This document shows, piece by piece, positions 47,673-58,598 of a stretch of DNA of 64,000 nt; within the stretch, counting starts at the first letter, position 1, and every line of letters starts with the position of its first letter. The notes under the pieces are model-generated. The model had not been told where the DNA came from and searched no databases. It saw only the letters and a program-made list of their open reading frames with translations. Position numbers and translations under genes: made by a program. The DNA is taken from positions 28,502,956 to 28,566,955 of the forward strand of contig OY997594.1 of the NCBI GenBank assembly GCA_963921825.1. The letters run 5' to 3'. Source of the DNA: Erodium maritimum (lineage: Eukaryota > Streptophyta > Magnoliopsida > Geraniales > Geraniaceae).

Positions 47673-48562
47673 TGTAATATGGCATCAAAGGCAGAATATA
47701 GACCACATGCCTTAGGCTTGATACTTTCCTTTTACGGCTAAATGATAAATCACTGGCCCGATGCGTGATGCTTGCATATACAGCCAAACAATAAATCACA
47801 AGCATCAAGCTTGATACCTGTATTTATGACTGATTGATAGACCATAGACACAAAGCCTGTAAGATGGTATTAAAGGCAGAGTATAGACCACAGGCCTGAA
47901 GCTGGTAACTTGTATTAAGGTCACAAGACGAAACATTGGCCCGAAGCCTTTAACTTGTGTCTAAGGCCTGAAGCCTAAAATTTATATGCAATTACTTATA
48001 TTTATTTTGTCTGTCCCATGAGCTTGCTCGATGTGCAGTTATACATATATTTAATTTACGCATTTATTATGGTTATACTTATATTTATATCTTGTTGTTA
48101 TTTACTTTATTATGTTCACCCCATGAGTTCGCTCATTGTACGGTTATATATCTAATTGTGATGACTCAAATGTTGTATATTTGTAATCCGAAGTTTACAA
48201 ATATCGAGGTATTTTGGGCCTGAAGATCCAAAATTCTTAAAGATATGTTCATTCGGAAAATCGTTCAATTGGAACAGATATGTGCACCATTGTTAAATAT
48301 CGTATGGCCAGAAGTTCGTACCGACTCAAAATTTCAGAGAATTTGAGGTTCTAATTCAAGAGTCACTTTTGCAATTTATATGGCCAGAAGTTCATATAAA
48401 CCTGAACTCTTAGAAGTGATATGTTATATATATAGATTTGCAAAACTAAATAAATAAAGCTTGTGTGTTTTTCGCATCCATTGTTCTTCTTCTTCTTCAT
48501 CTTCTTCATCTTCATATTATCATCTACTACCAACCACCATCAACAAGATCCAGTAAAGAAGT

Positions 48563-48575
48563 GGTATCAGAGCCT
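48563..48575 (+). other. tRNA-Met primer-binding site of the pararetrovirus fossil
   Basis: TGGTATCAGAGCC follows the terminal-repeat end ...CCAGTAAAGAAG. Caulimovirids and most plant LTR elements both prime from initiator tRNA-Met, so this alone does not decide the family. Confidence 0.8.
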
Positions 48576-48950
48576 GTTGCCAGAGGTAACCTTCTACCTT
48601 CATGACTAGCTAATTTTCTGTTGAGGGTGGTAGGAAACTTTGGTGTTAATCATGCAAGAATTTTTATCTTGAAAAACTTTGTATGAAAATAAAATTGTCT
48701 TGGTGTCATCCTTGTATTCTCTGTTTACCCGCCATGGTGCAAGTATGTTTGAGAGAATTTTTGGGGATTTTTTGGCTAAGACAATTTTAGCATCTTTGAT
48801 TTAGGGTTCTCCCTTATATCCCTTCGGGTAGATATTTAAACGATTCATCGTTTGCAAAGATGACCTACTAAGTTTTTCATGAGAATTATGCTTGTCTGAT
48901 TAATACTTTAAGTAACCTACCAACCTCAACACTTTTGTGCTATAATTAGC

Positions 48951-50003
48951 ATGTCTTTGTTTGAAGAAAATATGGACGATAATGATCGTCACCAAGAAGA
49001 ATTAGTAAAGAATGCTGAATTGGAAGAATTTCCAAAGAAAATGGACCAACTTAATAGATGGTCTATTCCTAAAGAAGATAAAAGTAAAATTTACTCTATT
49101 GGCATGTTCGATTTAAAGTCTCGCATGGCTATCAAAACCATGGAACAGACAGTTAGAATGTCTAAACAATCTCAAACTATAAGACTTCTAAGTAAAAGGG
49201 ATTTACAAAATTTTATAAACTATAAGTTTATCCATATCGGATTAATTCAAATTGCTTTTAAACCCTTGACCTTATTGGGTATGGATGCTAGCCTTATGGC
49301 TTATGTTAGAGATGGTAGATGCAACGACTTTAAGCCATCTTTAGCTGCTGCAATTGAGACCAGTCTCTGTCATGGACCGGTTTATTTTAATATTTCCCCA
49401 AATCTTAGTCTGTTCATAACGGATAGAAATATCTTAGATGCTATGCAACTAACCATTCAAACCCATGGTTACAATTTCAAACAAGGAAGTGAGGTGATTG
49501 CTATATCTTATAGAATATACTATAAGGTTCTGCAAACGTTAACCCCTAAAATCAGGCAAATTTCAGCCCCTGGAACTACTACTTTAGTCCAGACCAACCT
49601 TTTAACTTCTAATATAGCCACCAATAGGCTTATAAGATGGGATGAAATAAACTTTCCTTTAAAATGGTCTTTACCTCAGGAAATAGAGCCTGAACCTATA
49701 ATAAATAGAGATATTGACCAAATAATCCAAACAACTGAGGGAGATATTGAAATAAAATTCAACCCTCAAAGATCTGTTACTCTTCCTAGATCTAGTTCTT
49801 CGAGGTATCCTGGAGAGACTGTTTATAGAGTCTCGACTCCTCAAGAATCCAGAGCCTCTACTTCTCAAATTAGAGAAGAGGATCTAGTGGAAAATATTAG
49901 AATCAGCGATAACCAAATTCCCCATGGAATTTACATAAAACCAAACTTATCAAGTAGGCAATCTCCTACTCAATCAGAAATGAGTTTCCATATTAATGAT
50001 TAA
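48951..50003 (+). pseudogene. Viral movement-protein-like frame
   Basis: A 350-codon frame with the 30K-type movement protein pattern of pararetroviruses: YKFIHIGLIQIAFKPLTLLG, then MAYVRDGRCND, and a downstream Asn/Ser-rich tail. Its stop overlaps the ATG of the next frame by 8 nt, a compact viral-style arrangement. Known movement proteins form tubules through plasmodesmata. Confidence 0.75.
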
Positions 50004-50904
50004 TATTAGTCCTGGAACTAGAAAACTCCTTAATAAAGAGTTTTATCACCCCAGACATACTAGTTTTCGTAACTGGTATTTCAAAAAATTCTCGAATGAT
50101 GAGTTAATGAATTACAAGAATAAATATTATTCTCACATGGAAAACACTGGGGAAATTAAGACCTTTGTAAAATGGTTTATAAAACAATTTTTAGACCAAA
50201 CCGAAAATGAGGTTCTTGTCCTTCAACGATCTTGGAAGACTAAAGCCTTAGGAGAATCTATTAGTTCTCCCTTCCCTCCGGAACAAGACATTGTCCTAGC
50301 TAATAATATCGAGGCAAGCGCCTACTTGAGCCTCCAGAAAACTGATTATACCCAGGTAACAATCAAGGAAATAAACACTTTAATCCGATCCCAAAATTAT
50401 ACCAATACCTTCCTTAATTGTCTAGGCAAACAAATTCTTTCTATAGAAGAGAACCTGTTTTCCTTAAGTCAAATGATTAAAGATCAACTTGATCAACACC
50501 AACTTATGATTGAGAAAATTATTAAGGAAAAAGAAATCAGGCTTGAAGTCCCTAAAAAGGAAGACCTTCCTTTAATACAACCTCCCACTCCAATCCAAGG
50601 TTTCAAAATGGAGACCAACACTGATTTTGTTCAGATTCTCGAACAAAAACTTAAGGCCATGAAGATTGGGGTCCTTTCTTATCAAGAGACTAATGGAGAT
50701 TCGGAAAACGAATCTGAAAGTTCTAGTCAAGATCAGGATATAAATAAGATATATGAAATGTTTGCTGAGCAGTGCGCTATAAATAATATTTATAATCCAA
50801 GACCCGTAGAAAAACACTATTACAAGAGACCCTCTCCTCAAGATCTTCTGTTTGAAGAATCAGATCCCTTCCAAAAATTCGTATTCTGGAAAGGCCATCT
50901 ATGA
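49996..50904 (+). pseudogene. Second frame of the pararetrovirus fossil, unknown role
   Basis: A 302-codon frame with a helical, Leu/Glu/Lys-rich middle (QMIKDQLDQHQLMIEKIIKE) that could form a coiled coil, and an acidic Ser/Glu stretch near residue 235. By position it could be a virion-associated or coat-precursor segment. I do not recognise a domain. Confidence 0.5.
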
Positions 50905-53900
50905 ATGGAATATTGATGGCCAAACCGATAAACAAATATTTGACACCATACATAGAATAATTATGTATTCGACCGTTTGTAAGCAACACGGCAACTCAGA
51001 TAGTACAATTGCCTCGTTCATTACTACCGGTTTCGTAGGACAACTTCGGGGATGGTGGGACCATTACCTCACTGACACCCAACGCAAAGAAATCATTAGC
51101 CACAAAAAGATAGTTAAAATGGAAATTGGACCCTCCAATGATGAGAGAGTTACCACGGGAGAAGAGGATGCAGTATACACCTTGTGCCTGTCTATCTTGC
51201 ACCATTTTGCAGGATCTACTGCTCCTATAGCAGAGAAAATTCAAACTCTCCTGCAAAATCTCCGATGTCCCTTGATGCAGGTGCATTTTAACGCATAAAA
51301 GGGCCACTTTATACCGAGTTTTATAGGCTTTTTAGTCCCGTTTCTTATCTTATATTTAGGTTTAGTATGAATAATTGTTTTTCTCTAAGTGTTCGGTGTT
51401 TCGATGGAAAACCGATACATTTTGGGTGTTTCGTGCAAGTAGATCGTTAAGAGGGTCAATTTTGTTTGCTTCGAAATATATTCATGACTGGTCTTGTTTT
51501 GTAGGTCTCGAAAAAAGGAATTTTTTGGCGCAAGAACGAGATCAATCGGAGATCAAACGAAGCCGGAGCGAGCAAAATAGCGAAGTAGGAACAAAAATGG
51601 AGCAACAAACCAGAAACTGACACATGGCAGCGCCTGGTCAGCACAGACTGGTCAACGCAGACCAGCCCCTCTCCTTTCCACGTGGCCCTCTTCTTTCTTG
51701 ACATGTGGCGCCCAACTCAGCTCCTCTCTCCTTGCACGCGTGGCTTCTCCCTTGTCCGACACGTGTCATTGTCTCAGCTCTTCTCTCCTGTGCGCGTGTC
51801 ATCATCTGCTTGGATCAATATTTAGGGCAGCAGCTTCGTTCTCTATTATTAATGGGGGGCTGCGCCGCATCTGAGGGGGGAGAGCTGCTTCACCAATTTT
51901 TTGACAGAGAGCACGAACACGAACCAAGCCATTTTTCTGTATAGCTTTTATTTCTTTTTTTTAGTATAGAATTAAATAGAAAGCTTTTATAGAAAGCTTT
52001 TATCTTGTATTATTTGTTGAGGATCAAAATATTTGGTGGATTAGAGAATCAATTTGATATTTCTTTGAGTAGAGATTGTTGGAGACTAGCTCCAATTTTT
52101 AGCTACACAAGGGATTTTCTTTGGTGAATTTACAAGAGCATCAAGGAGAGAGATCGAAGAAGAGGAACAGCAACCTTAGACAACTAATTCGGTGATTGTA
52201 TCTCTACTTTCATCTTGATTATGAGTTTAATTGTTTGTTTCTTTTCATTCTTGCATTTTCTCCCCATGAACAACTAAACCCCCAATTTCTAGGGTTATGG
52301 GGGATTAGAGTAGTGATTTCAATATTTTGAATGCTTCGATTGTGGTGTTGTTGATTTGTATTAGTGTCTATGATTGATTTGTGCTTAATGTTTTACCTCC
52401 CGTGTAGGCTTGGTAATTGTTTTGAATTAGGGTTCGTCGCTCGAAAGAGGAGGATTCTAATTAAGTCAAAAATCGATCATAGGTTGGATTTAAACCCTAG
52501 CTAGAACTAGCGGGGTTAATACAATTGCAATAGCTATAGGCTTGGTTGGTCGAAAGTTAGAAGTTGTCATAGAACTAAACGCTTTGGGTCTTCCTACATC
52601 GTGATTCGAAAGAACTCGGTGGTTAGATTCCATTAGGGTCCGAATCGTTCGAAAGAAGTTAGGACTAGAGTTGAGACAACTCGTTGCCTCTAAAATAAAT
52701 CGACATCGCTACAATCAAACGTGTTCAATTTTATGGAATGAACTCGATGAACCCATGCCCTTGATCTCTCTTCACTTGATTCGAGATAAGAAAGCTCTCT
52801 GTTAAATTCTGTATTTGTTTTTTTAGTCGTTATAGGTTTATTTTCAAAACATAAAAACTCGATTTTTACCGAAACAGTTTAGCCACAAACTTTAAATAGG
52901 AAGTGATTGTCTATTGCTCCTTTGGGCTCGATATTCCGGACTTCAAATCCGATTACTACTTGACGGCCGGTGCACTTGCCGTGCTCAAGTTTGCGATTAA
53001 AACCCGCAGGGCGTCAAGTTTTATGCTTAACTCATTTTAGATGGTATAAGGATACTTTCCTGTCCAGGGTTTTTCAACTTAATAACCCTGATTCAAGTCA
53101 TTGGAAAGCCAAGTTTATTGATGGCTTACCACATCTCTTTGCAGAGAGAGTTCGTCAATCTCTACGAACTCAAAACGATGGAATAAACATCGATTATCAA
53201 AATCTTACTTATGGTCAACTCACTACGAGTTGCATAAACGAAGGTTTAACTCTATGCAATGATTTAAAATTGAAAAATCAACTGAAAAGGCAAAGGGTTA
53301 CTGAGAAACACCAAATTGGGGAATTCTGTGAGCAATTTGCTTTTGATCAAGGAAAAAAGATAAAAACCCCAAATCGTAAAGAAAAGGGTGTTAAACCTTA
53401 TCGAAAAAGGCCCAAGTGGGCCGATAAACCCATCTACCATAAAAATAATTATAAAAGAAAAAATTATTATCGGAAAAAATCATATAATAAAGAAAAACCA
53501 TTCCTTCCCAACCCGGGAAAAAGAAAAGCTAAAAAACTCGACATAAAATGTCACAAATGTGGGAAAATTGGTCACTACGCCAACCAATGTTGGACTAAAA
53601 AAGCCATTAATGAAATAGAAGATGACCAATTAAAATCACATTTAAAGAAAATTATTCTTTATCCCTCTGATGATGATGACTCTTCTTCTGAGGATGACCT
53701 TGATGTCATAAACGACTCATCCTCGTCTGAAAATTCGGACGATGGTGACAGAAACAGTTGCCAATGCAACGCTATAAATTACTGGAAGTCTATTGTTGAG
53801 ATGAATGGCCTCAACGTTCTCACAGCAGATCAAGATAAAATTGTCACCATGCTTGATGATATCGGTGATCCCAACCTTAAGAAAAATATTCTTGAGACCC

Positions 53901-54381
53901 TTATAAAACAGAACAATATGAGCAACCAATCGCCTACCCGGGAAGAACCCTACCAATTAAGTGAAGTACTCCAACGGTTCCGACAAGCAAGGGCTAAAGA
54001 AACCCCAACTTCTCTAAGTGACCTTAAAAGAGAGGTTAACCAATTAAAATCTGAAATAATTCAAATAAAGCAGAATAATACTGAGCTTTCCCAAAGAATA
54101 AGCATTTTAGAAGACAATCATTTTAATGATAATATCATTAATAATGATAATAATACCACCCCAGATTATCTTAATCTAATAAGCCAAGTTACTTCACAGA
54201 AGTGGCTTGTTCAAGTATCTCTCGTTATAAAAAATGAATTCATACTTGATAACGAAATTGTCCTTGTAGACAGTGGAGCTGATTATAATTGCATCCAAGA
54301 GGGAATCATCCCCACTAAATACTTTGAAAAGACAACTCAATCCCAAACTGGTTCTTCGAATGGTGGTCAAAATTTGGACCA
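50852..54381 (+). pseudogene. Coat-protein-like region, zinc knuckle and protease, with a nested LTR
   Basis: Coat-protein signatures lie on both sides of the nested LTR: GFVGQLRGWWDHYL before it, and FRWYKDTFLSRVF and FIDGLPHLFAERVRQ after it. Then come a Lys/Arg-rich stretch, the knuckle CHKCGKIGHYANQC, an acidic run, a coiled-coil-like segment and an aspartic protease motif (LVDSGADYNCI). This order is typical of caulimovirid polyproteins. Confidence 0.75.
51285..53025 (+). mobile_element. Gypsy-type (possibly Athila-like) solo LTR nested in the pararetrovirus
   Basis: About 1.74 kb of non-coding DNA interrupts the coat-protein region. Its texture is that of a plant gypsy LTR: a CACGTGG/ACGTGTC-rich promoter-like part (about 51650-51800) and an end resembling ...GTGCACTTGCCGTGCTCAAG near 52970, as in Athila-type LTRs. 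Exact termini and target duplication are not secure. Confidence 0.5.
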
Positions 54382-54384
54382 TCC

Positions 54385-55002
54385 TTGGAAATGCTCCCTC
54401 AGGAGGTCAATGACCTATATAAGACCTGGTATGATTATAGCCCCCTAACTGGAAACTTGCGAATGTTTGGGCAATGCCCATTTCTATTCATTACTAAATT
54501 CCAGATTCCATGGATTTGGCGATGGTCTTTTTCAATCACGGAAGACAAGCTCCAAATTCCAAGTCTGAGAAGAAATTTCTTCTTCAAATGGTGGGGCAGA
54601 ATGCCCAGGGAAGATATTGAAGTCCTTAAAGAAAAAATCAAGAAAGTCATTAATAATGACAAGGCTACTATGCATCAGCAACCAGCCCATCAACACATGG
54701 AGTTGGCTAAGCTAAGAGAATATCTACAACGGAAATATCCGACAGAATCTGAAGGACAAATAACAGTCAGGGCCTTAGATTTCATGAAACAACAGTTCAT
54801 GGCAGTCTTCCCAGAACAGCCAACAAATACAACCGGAGACGCAATGGAGACGTCTTCCCAAGGTTCAATGAATCCAAATTCTTTTCAGATTCTTGCAGGG
54901 GAATCCCAAGAAGTAGAACCTGAGCCGACTCTTGGAGATTACTGGGACTCACTCATAGAAGCAGTCAGCCAGCAAACTCAAGGCCCCAGAGGGGGAACCT
55001 AA
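54385..55002 (+). pseudogene. Last frame of the pararetrovirus fossil
   Basis: A 205-codon frame with Trp-rich PWIWRWSF and KWWGRMPRED, then a Gln/Glu-rich tail (LREYLQRKYPTESEG). I recognise the general pattern from plant endogenous pararetrovirus polyprotein C-termini, but no named domain. Confidence 0.5.
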
Positions 55003-55019
55003 CTATTTTAGCTAATAGC

Positions 55020-55907
55020 TAGACAGGTTCTAGATGGGGAGGTAAACATCAAGTCTTGTCCATCCTTGCAATAATGCTGAAGACCAAGACAAAAATGGAG
55101 GAGATAGGAATCTACGTCTCATCTTTGCAATTATTTTGAAGACATGGATAAAGTGGAGGTGATAGGAATCCACTATCTTGTTAAAGTGCTTTAGTGTACC
55201 AATAATATTGACAATGTAAGGTGGAGGGACTCCACCACTTTTATTTGTTTGTGTAGTGGTAAAAATTAAGTGCTTGTCATGATTAGGAATTTTCCTATAA
55301 GAAGGAGTTAGTTCTCCCTTGTAATGTACGCTTGCAAGATTTGCAAAACTAAATAAATAAAGCTTGTGTGTTTTTTGCATCCATTGTTCTTCTTCTTCAT
55401 CTTCTTCATCTTCATATTATCATCTACTACCATCCACCATCAACAAGATCCAGCAAAGAATACCACTTCTTTACTGGATCTTGTTGATGGTGGTTGGTAG
55501 TAGATGATAATATGAAGATGAAGAAGATGAAGAAGAAGAACAATGGATGCAAAAAACACACAAGCTTTATTTATTTAGTTTTGCAAATCTTGCAAGCGTA
55601 CATTACAAGGGAGAACTAACTCCTTCTTATAGGAAAATTCCTAATCATGACAAGCACTTAATTTTTACCACTACACAAACAAATAAAAGTGGTGGAGTCC
55701 CTCCACCTTACATTGTCAATATTATTGGCACACTAAAGCACTTTAACAAGATAGTGGATTCCTATCACCTCTACTTTATCCATGTCTTCAAAATTATTGC
55801 AAAGATGAGACGTAGATTCCTATCTCCTCCATTTTTGTCTTGGTCTTCAGCATTATTGCAAGGATGGACAAGACTTGATGTTTACCTCCCCATCTAGAAC
55901 CTGTCTA
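55020..55907. repeat. Near-perfect palindrome of two inverted terminal-repeat copies
   Basis: 55020-55460 and 55461-55907 are reverse complements with almost no spacer and almost no differences. Each is the whole terminal repeat of the pararetrovirus fossil. The right arm also includes the first bases of the primer site in inverted orientation. Matching frames of 116 codons on opposite strands (55030-55380 and 55547-55897) differ at one residue. Confidence 0.9.
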
Positions 55908-55922
55908 TATATATATATATAT
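55907..55922. repeat. (TA)n tract, left of the foldback element
   Basis: About eight TA units between the palindrome and the foldback element. Confidence 0.9.
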
Positions 55923-55923
55923 C

Positions 55924-56398
55924 GGGTAGTTATCCAGTAAAAACCACCCTTATTGTGCAAACTACGAACCAATCTAAGCCACAGGATGCGGTCAAAGTGA
56001 CGTCAGCAGAGCGCGCGCGATGCTGACACGTGGCCGCTTCGCGCGCGCCTCTGCCCGCGTGCGTGAGCGTGTTGACCACGTGCGCGCACAGTGCTAATAG
56101 TTTGGGCGCACAGTGCTGATAGTTTAGCACAGTGCCAAACTATCAGCACTGTGCGCCCAAACTATTAGCACCGTGCGCGCCCACGTGTCAGCACTGTGCG
56201 CGCGCGCACCAGCAGCGCGCGCGCCCACGTGTCAGCACCTGGTGAGTTCGTAGTTTGCACAATAAGGCGCGGTGTTTTATATATTTATTGCCCATGTGTC
56301 AGAATCTGGTGCGCTCTGCTGACATCACTTTGGGTGGATCCTATGGCTCAGATTGGTTCGTAGTTTGCACAGTAAGAGGTGGTTTGTACCTGATACCA

Positions 56399-56402
<4 letters not shown>
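55924..56402. mobile_element. Foldback / MITE-like DNA element
   Basis: 479 bp flanked on both sides by TA tracts. Imperfect terminal inverted repeats of about 90 bp (55924-56013 and 56311-56402) share GTGCAAACTACGAACCAATC. A central hairpin has 44-bp arms (56082-56125 and 56137-56180) with one mismatch and an 11-base loop. There is no coding capacity. The right half carries a second internal copy of the TTCGTAGTTTGCACA phrase near 56245. The TA flanks would fit TA-targeting (Stowaway/mariner-like) or other TA-rich insertion, but the superfamily cannot be fixed. Confidence 0.75.

Positions 56403-56448
<46 letters not shown>
56403..56448. repeat. (TA)23 microsatellite
   Basis: An uninterrupted TA run immediately right of the foldback element. 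Confidence 0.92.
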
Positions 56449-56450
<2 letters not shown>

Positions 56451-57257
56451 AGAAATAATTGGTCGATTACATGTTGTATGACCAAATATTTTGATGGCTT
56501 TATATTAAGCGTGAAACAAGGGTAAAAGAAAGGGGCGATGGAGATAAAATCTGATTTATGACCTAGATCCGGAAGATCTAAATAAATTTAATTTCTCATA
56601 CGACTCTACACATAACGATACGTCCATTTGATCATGGTTCATTTCTCCAATTATATATGGATCCCTGAAGCGGTCAATTCATGTGCGAAAATGAAAATGA
56701 TATGTGTATCACTACAAAGTACGGATACCAATAGTGTAATTAAGGGCTCCAGAAGAGCTACCATGTCGTTGAGAACTACAATGAAGTTAAGCATTCATAA
56801 TGCTCTATATGAAAGTAGATCCAGAACATCTACTCTGCATTAACGACGTACATTTTGATACATGTCATGTTGAGACCACAAATGAGACTGTGTTTCTCAA
56901 GTATCACCTGAAGTAATTAATACATGAATGAGAGAAACTTTTGTATCAGTATCGCAACAGAGACATGTCTGCGAAATTTCTCTCCAAGCCGAATTCTTTT
57001 CCAGTTTTTTGTTCGGTGTTACTCTCCAGTTATGAATCCTATTGTAACATCATAACTTGTTCTCTGGTCAAGAAGGCATCTTCTCCCTCCAAGGTCAGCA
57101 AGGGTGTTTGTCCGGCAAAGAAGGCCAAGTTGAAGAGCAAGGTAACTCGGACGTTTGTCGCGACAGGGCCACTCCCTTCCCGTTCTGTTTCAGAGCAGCC
57201 ACGACAAGGGGCTTCTAAAACTCTGCGTCGATCAACACTCGGCAGGGATCCGAGCAT

Positions 57258-57953
57258 GTGGTCAACGCAGAGGTAGCCAACGACGAGACGCGGACGGTGG
57301 CGCAAGAGGGTGAATCGTTAGATGGAGCTGCTGTGATGCCGGTTGCCGGTGAGGAACAAGGGTGTAAGGTGTTTCTTTACAACCTCCCCTTGGATACATC
57401 ATCGGAGTGGATCCGAAACTCTTTGGGAGCTTTTGGTGAAGTCCTCTCCGTCAAGGTTTTGAAGAAATCAAATCGGAAAGGCAGGTATTGCGGTTTCGCT
57501 GTTTTTAAACTCAAAGAGTCGGCTCTACATGCTATAGAGACGCTCAATGGTTTTAAGCTGAATGGGTACACTCTGTTGGTAGCACTTGCTCGGCCGGAAT
57601 CGGATCAAAACGGTTTGGGACGTGCAGAGTGCACCGACCCTGTTTTACCACCATTAAAACAGAGCATCTTAAAATCCAAGGCTCCATGTTTGGAGGAGCC
57701 GGATCGCGTTGGTCCTTCAGAGACCGAGCCTGTAACTCGGTTTGGGAATGATGGGAATGGTAGTACGGTTGTTTTACCGCCGGAACAGAGCCCGGGGGGA
57801 CTTCTTCTCCAGCAAGCTTCGCCGGATGGTGTTGGCTCTGCGCAGACGTGCGCGGATCCGGTAAGATCGATTCAGGCGAAGAGATTCTTGGGATTGATTC
57901 CTCATTCCGCGATTTATGCGCCTGTTGCTGATCCCTTTCCCAGTCATATGTGA
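57258..57953 (+). pseudogene. LINE ORF1 RNA-recognition-motif segment
   Basis: An RRM fold covers about residues 36-110. RNP2-like VFLYNL and RNP1-like KGRYCGFAVF are both visible, with the usual spacing and the closing LNGYTLLVALA. RRM-bearing ORF1 proteins are known in plant L1 elements and bind the element RNA. A Pro/Ser/Gln-rich tail follows. There is no ATG at the frame start (first in-frame ATG at 57336, just before the RRM), and the stop at 57951 separates it from the C-terminal part. Confidence 0.8.
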
Positions 57954-58022
57954 TTTCATCCGGAGAAGCAGGCGCGCGATGTTGACGAGGGTCGCGAAGT
58001 TGGCTCCCTTGGACCGGCCCAG

Positions 58023-58598
58023 TTGGAGTCTGATTTAGGGCCGGTTCTTTTTGGTCATGGACCTGGTGTAGGTAATGGGCCATCTGGTGGTTCTGGCCCA
58101 GTGGAACAGAAGCAGGTCAATCCACTTTTGTCTGAGGTCTTTTCCCATATTGGTACCGATTTGGGCCCGGTCGTTACGGAAAAACAGGTCGTGCAACCTC
58201 AGGATGGAGAACCATTTAGGGAGTTCATATATCAGGGTAGCCCGTGGAAGGAAGCCTTAGAAAAACCGATCTCTAAGGTTGAGCCAAAAAAATGTGGACG
58301 TCCAAAGAAAGGTCAGTCGAAGGTGATCGCTCAGCCAGTGGTTGTGTATCAGACAAGAGCCAGGGCTGCCGATAAATTGGGACGTTTCATTGTGAACGTT
58401 TCTAAAAAAGATAGCTCGGGTAATTGGAGTCATAGCTCGAATGTTTGTAGAAAGGCAGTCGACCTTGGTTCCTTGGTGTTGGGTCAGTACAAGCAGGGCT
58501 CCGAGGTAGGGAACGAGGAGCACTTGGACTCGAGTACAGAACAAGATTTAACACCCGTTCCTGTTGCTAACCGGTTTTCTTGTTTTGAATCCGATTAG
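58023..58598 (+). pseudogene. LINE ORF1 C-terminal segment
   Basis: A 191-codon frame with KKCGRPKKGQSK, an AT-hook-like core, and a terminal VANRFSCFESD. The NRF-acidic ending is common at the end of plant LINE ORF1 proteins. Confidence 0.65.

Larger units (their letters stand above)
48434..55907 (+). mobile_element. Endogenous caulimovirid-like element (pararetrovirus fossil)
   Basis: Parts in order: a terminal repeat end with AATAAATAAAGC (48434-48562), tRNA-Met primer site (TGGTATCAGAGCC at about 48563), movement protein (48951-50003), a second frame (49996-50904), a coat-protein-like region with zinc knuckle and protease (50852-54381), a last frame (54385-55002), and a terminal repeat present as a direct and an inverted copy (55020-55907). 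The gene order and coat-protein signature point to Caulimoviridae. Both edges lie in TA-rich DNA, known for some endogenous caulimovirids. A gypsy-type LTR is inserted within it. It is broken, with several breaks. Age is uncertain. Confidence 0.78.

Noticed and set aside
55030-55897. Two near-identical 116-codon frames on opposite strands
   Set aside because: Both lie within the terminal repeat of the pararetrovirus fossil and reflect its inverted duplication, not a gene pair.
56255-56449. Frame ending in a run of Tyr-Ile codons
   Set aside because: It is a translation of the foldback element and the TA microsatellite.
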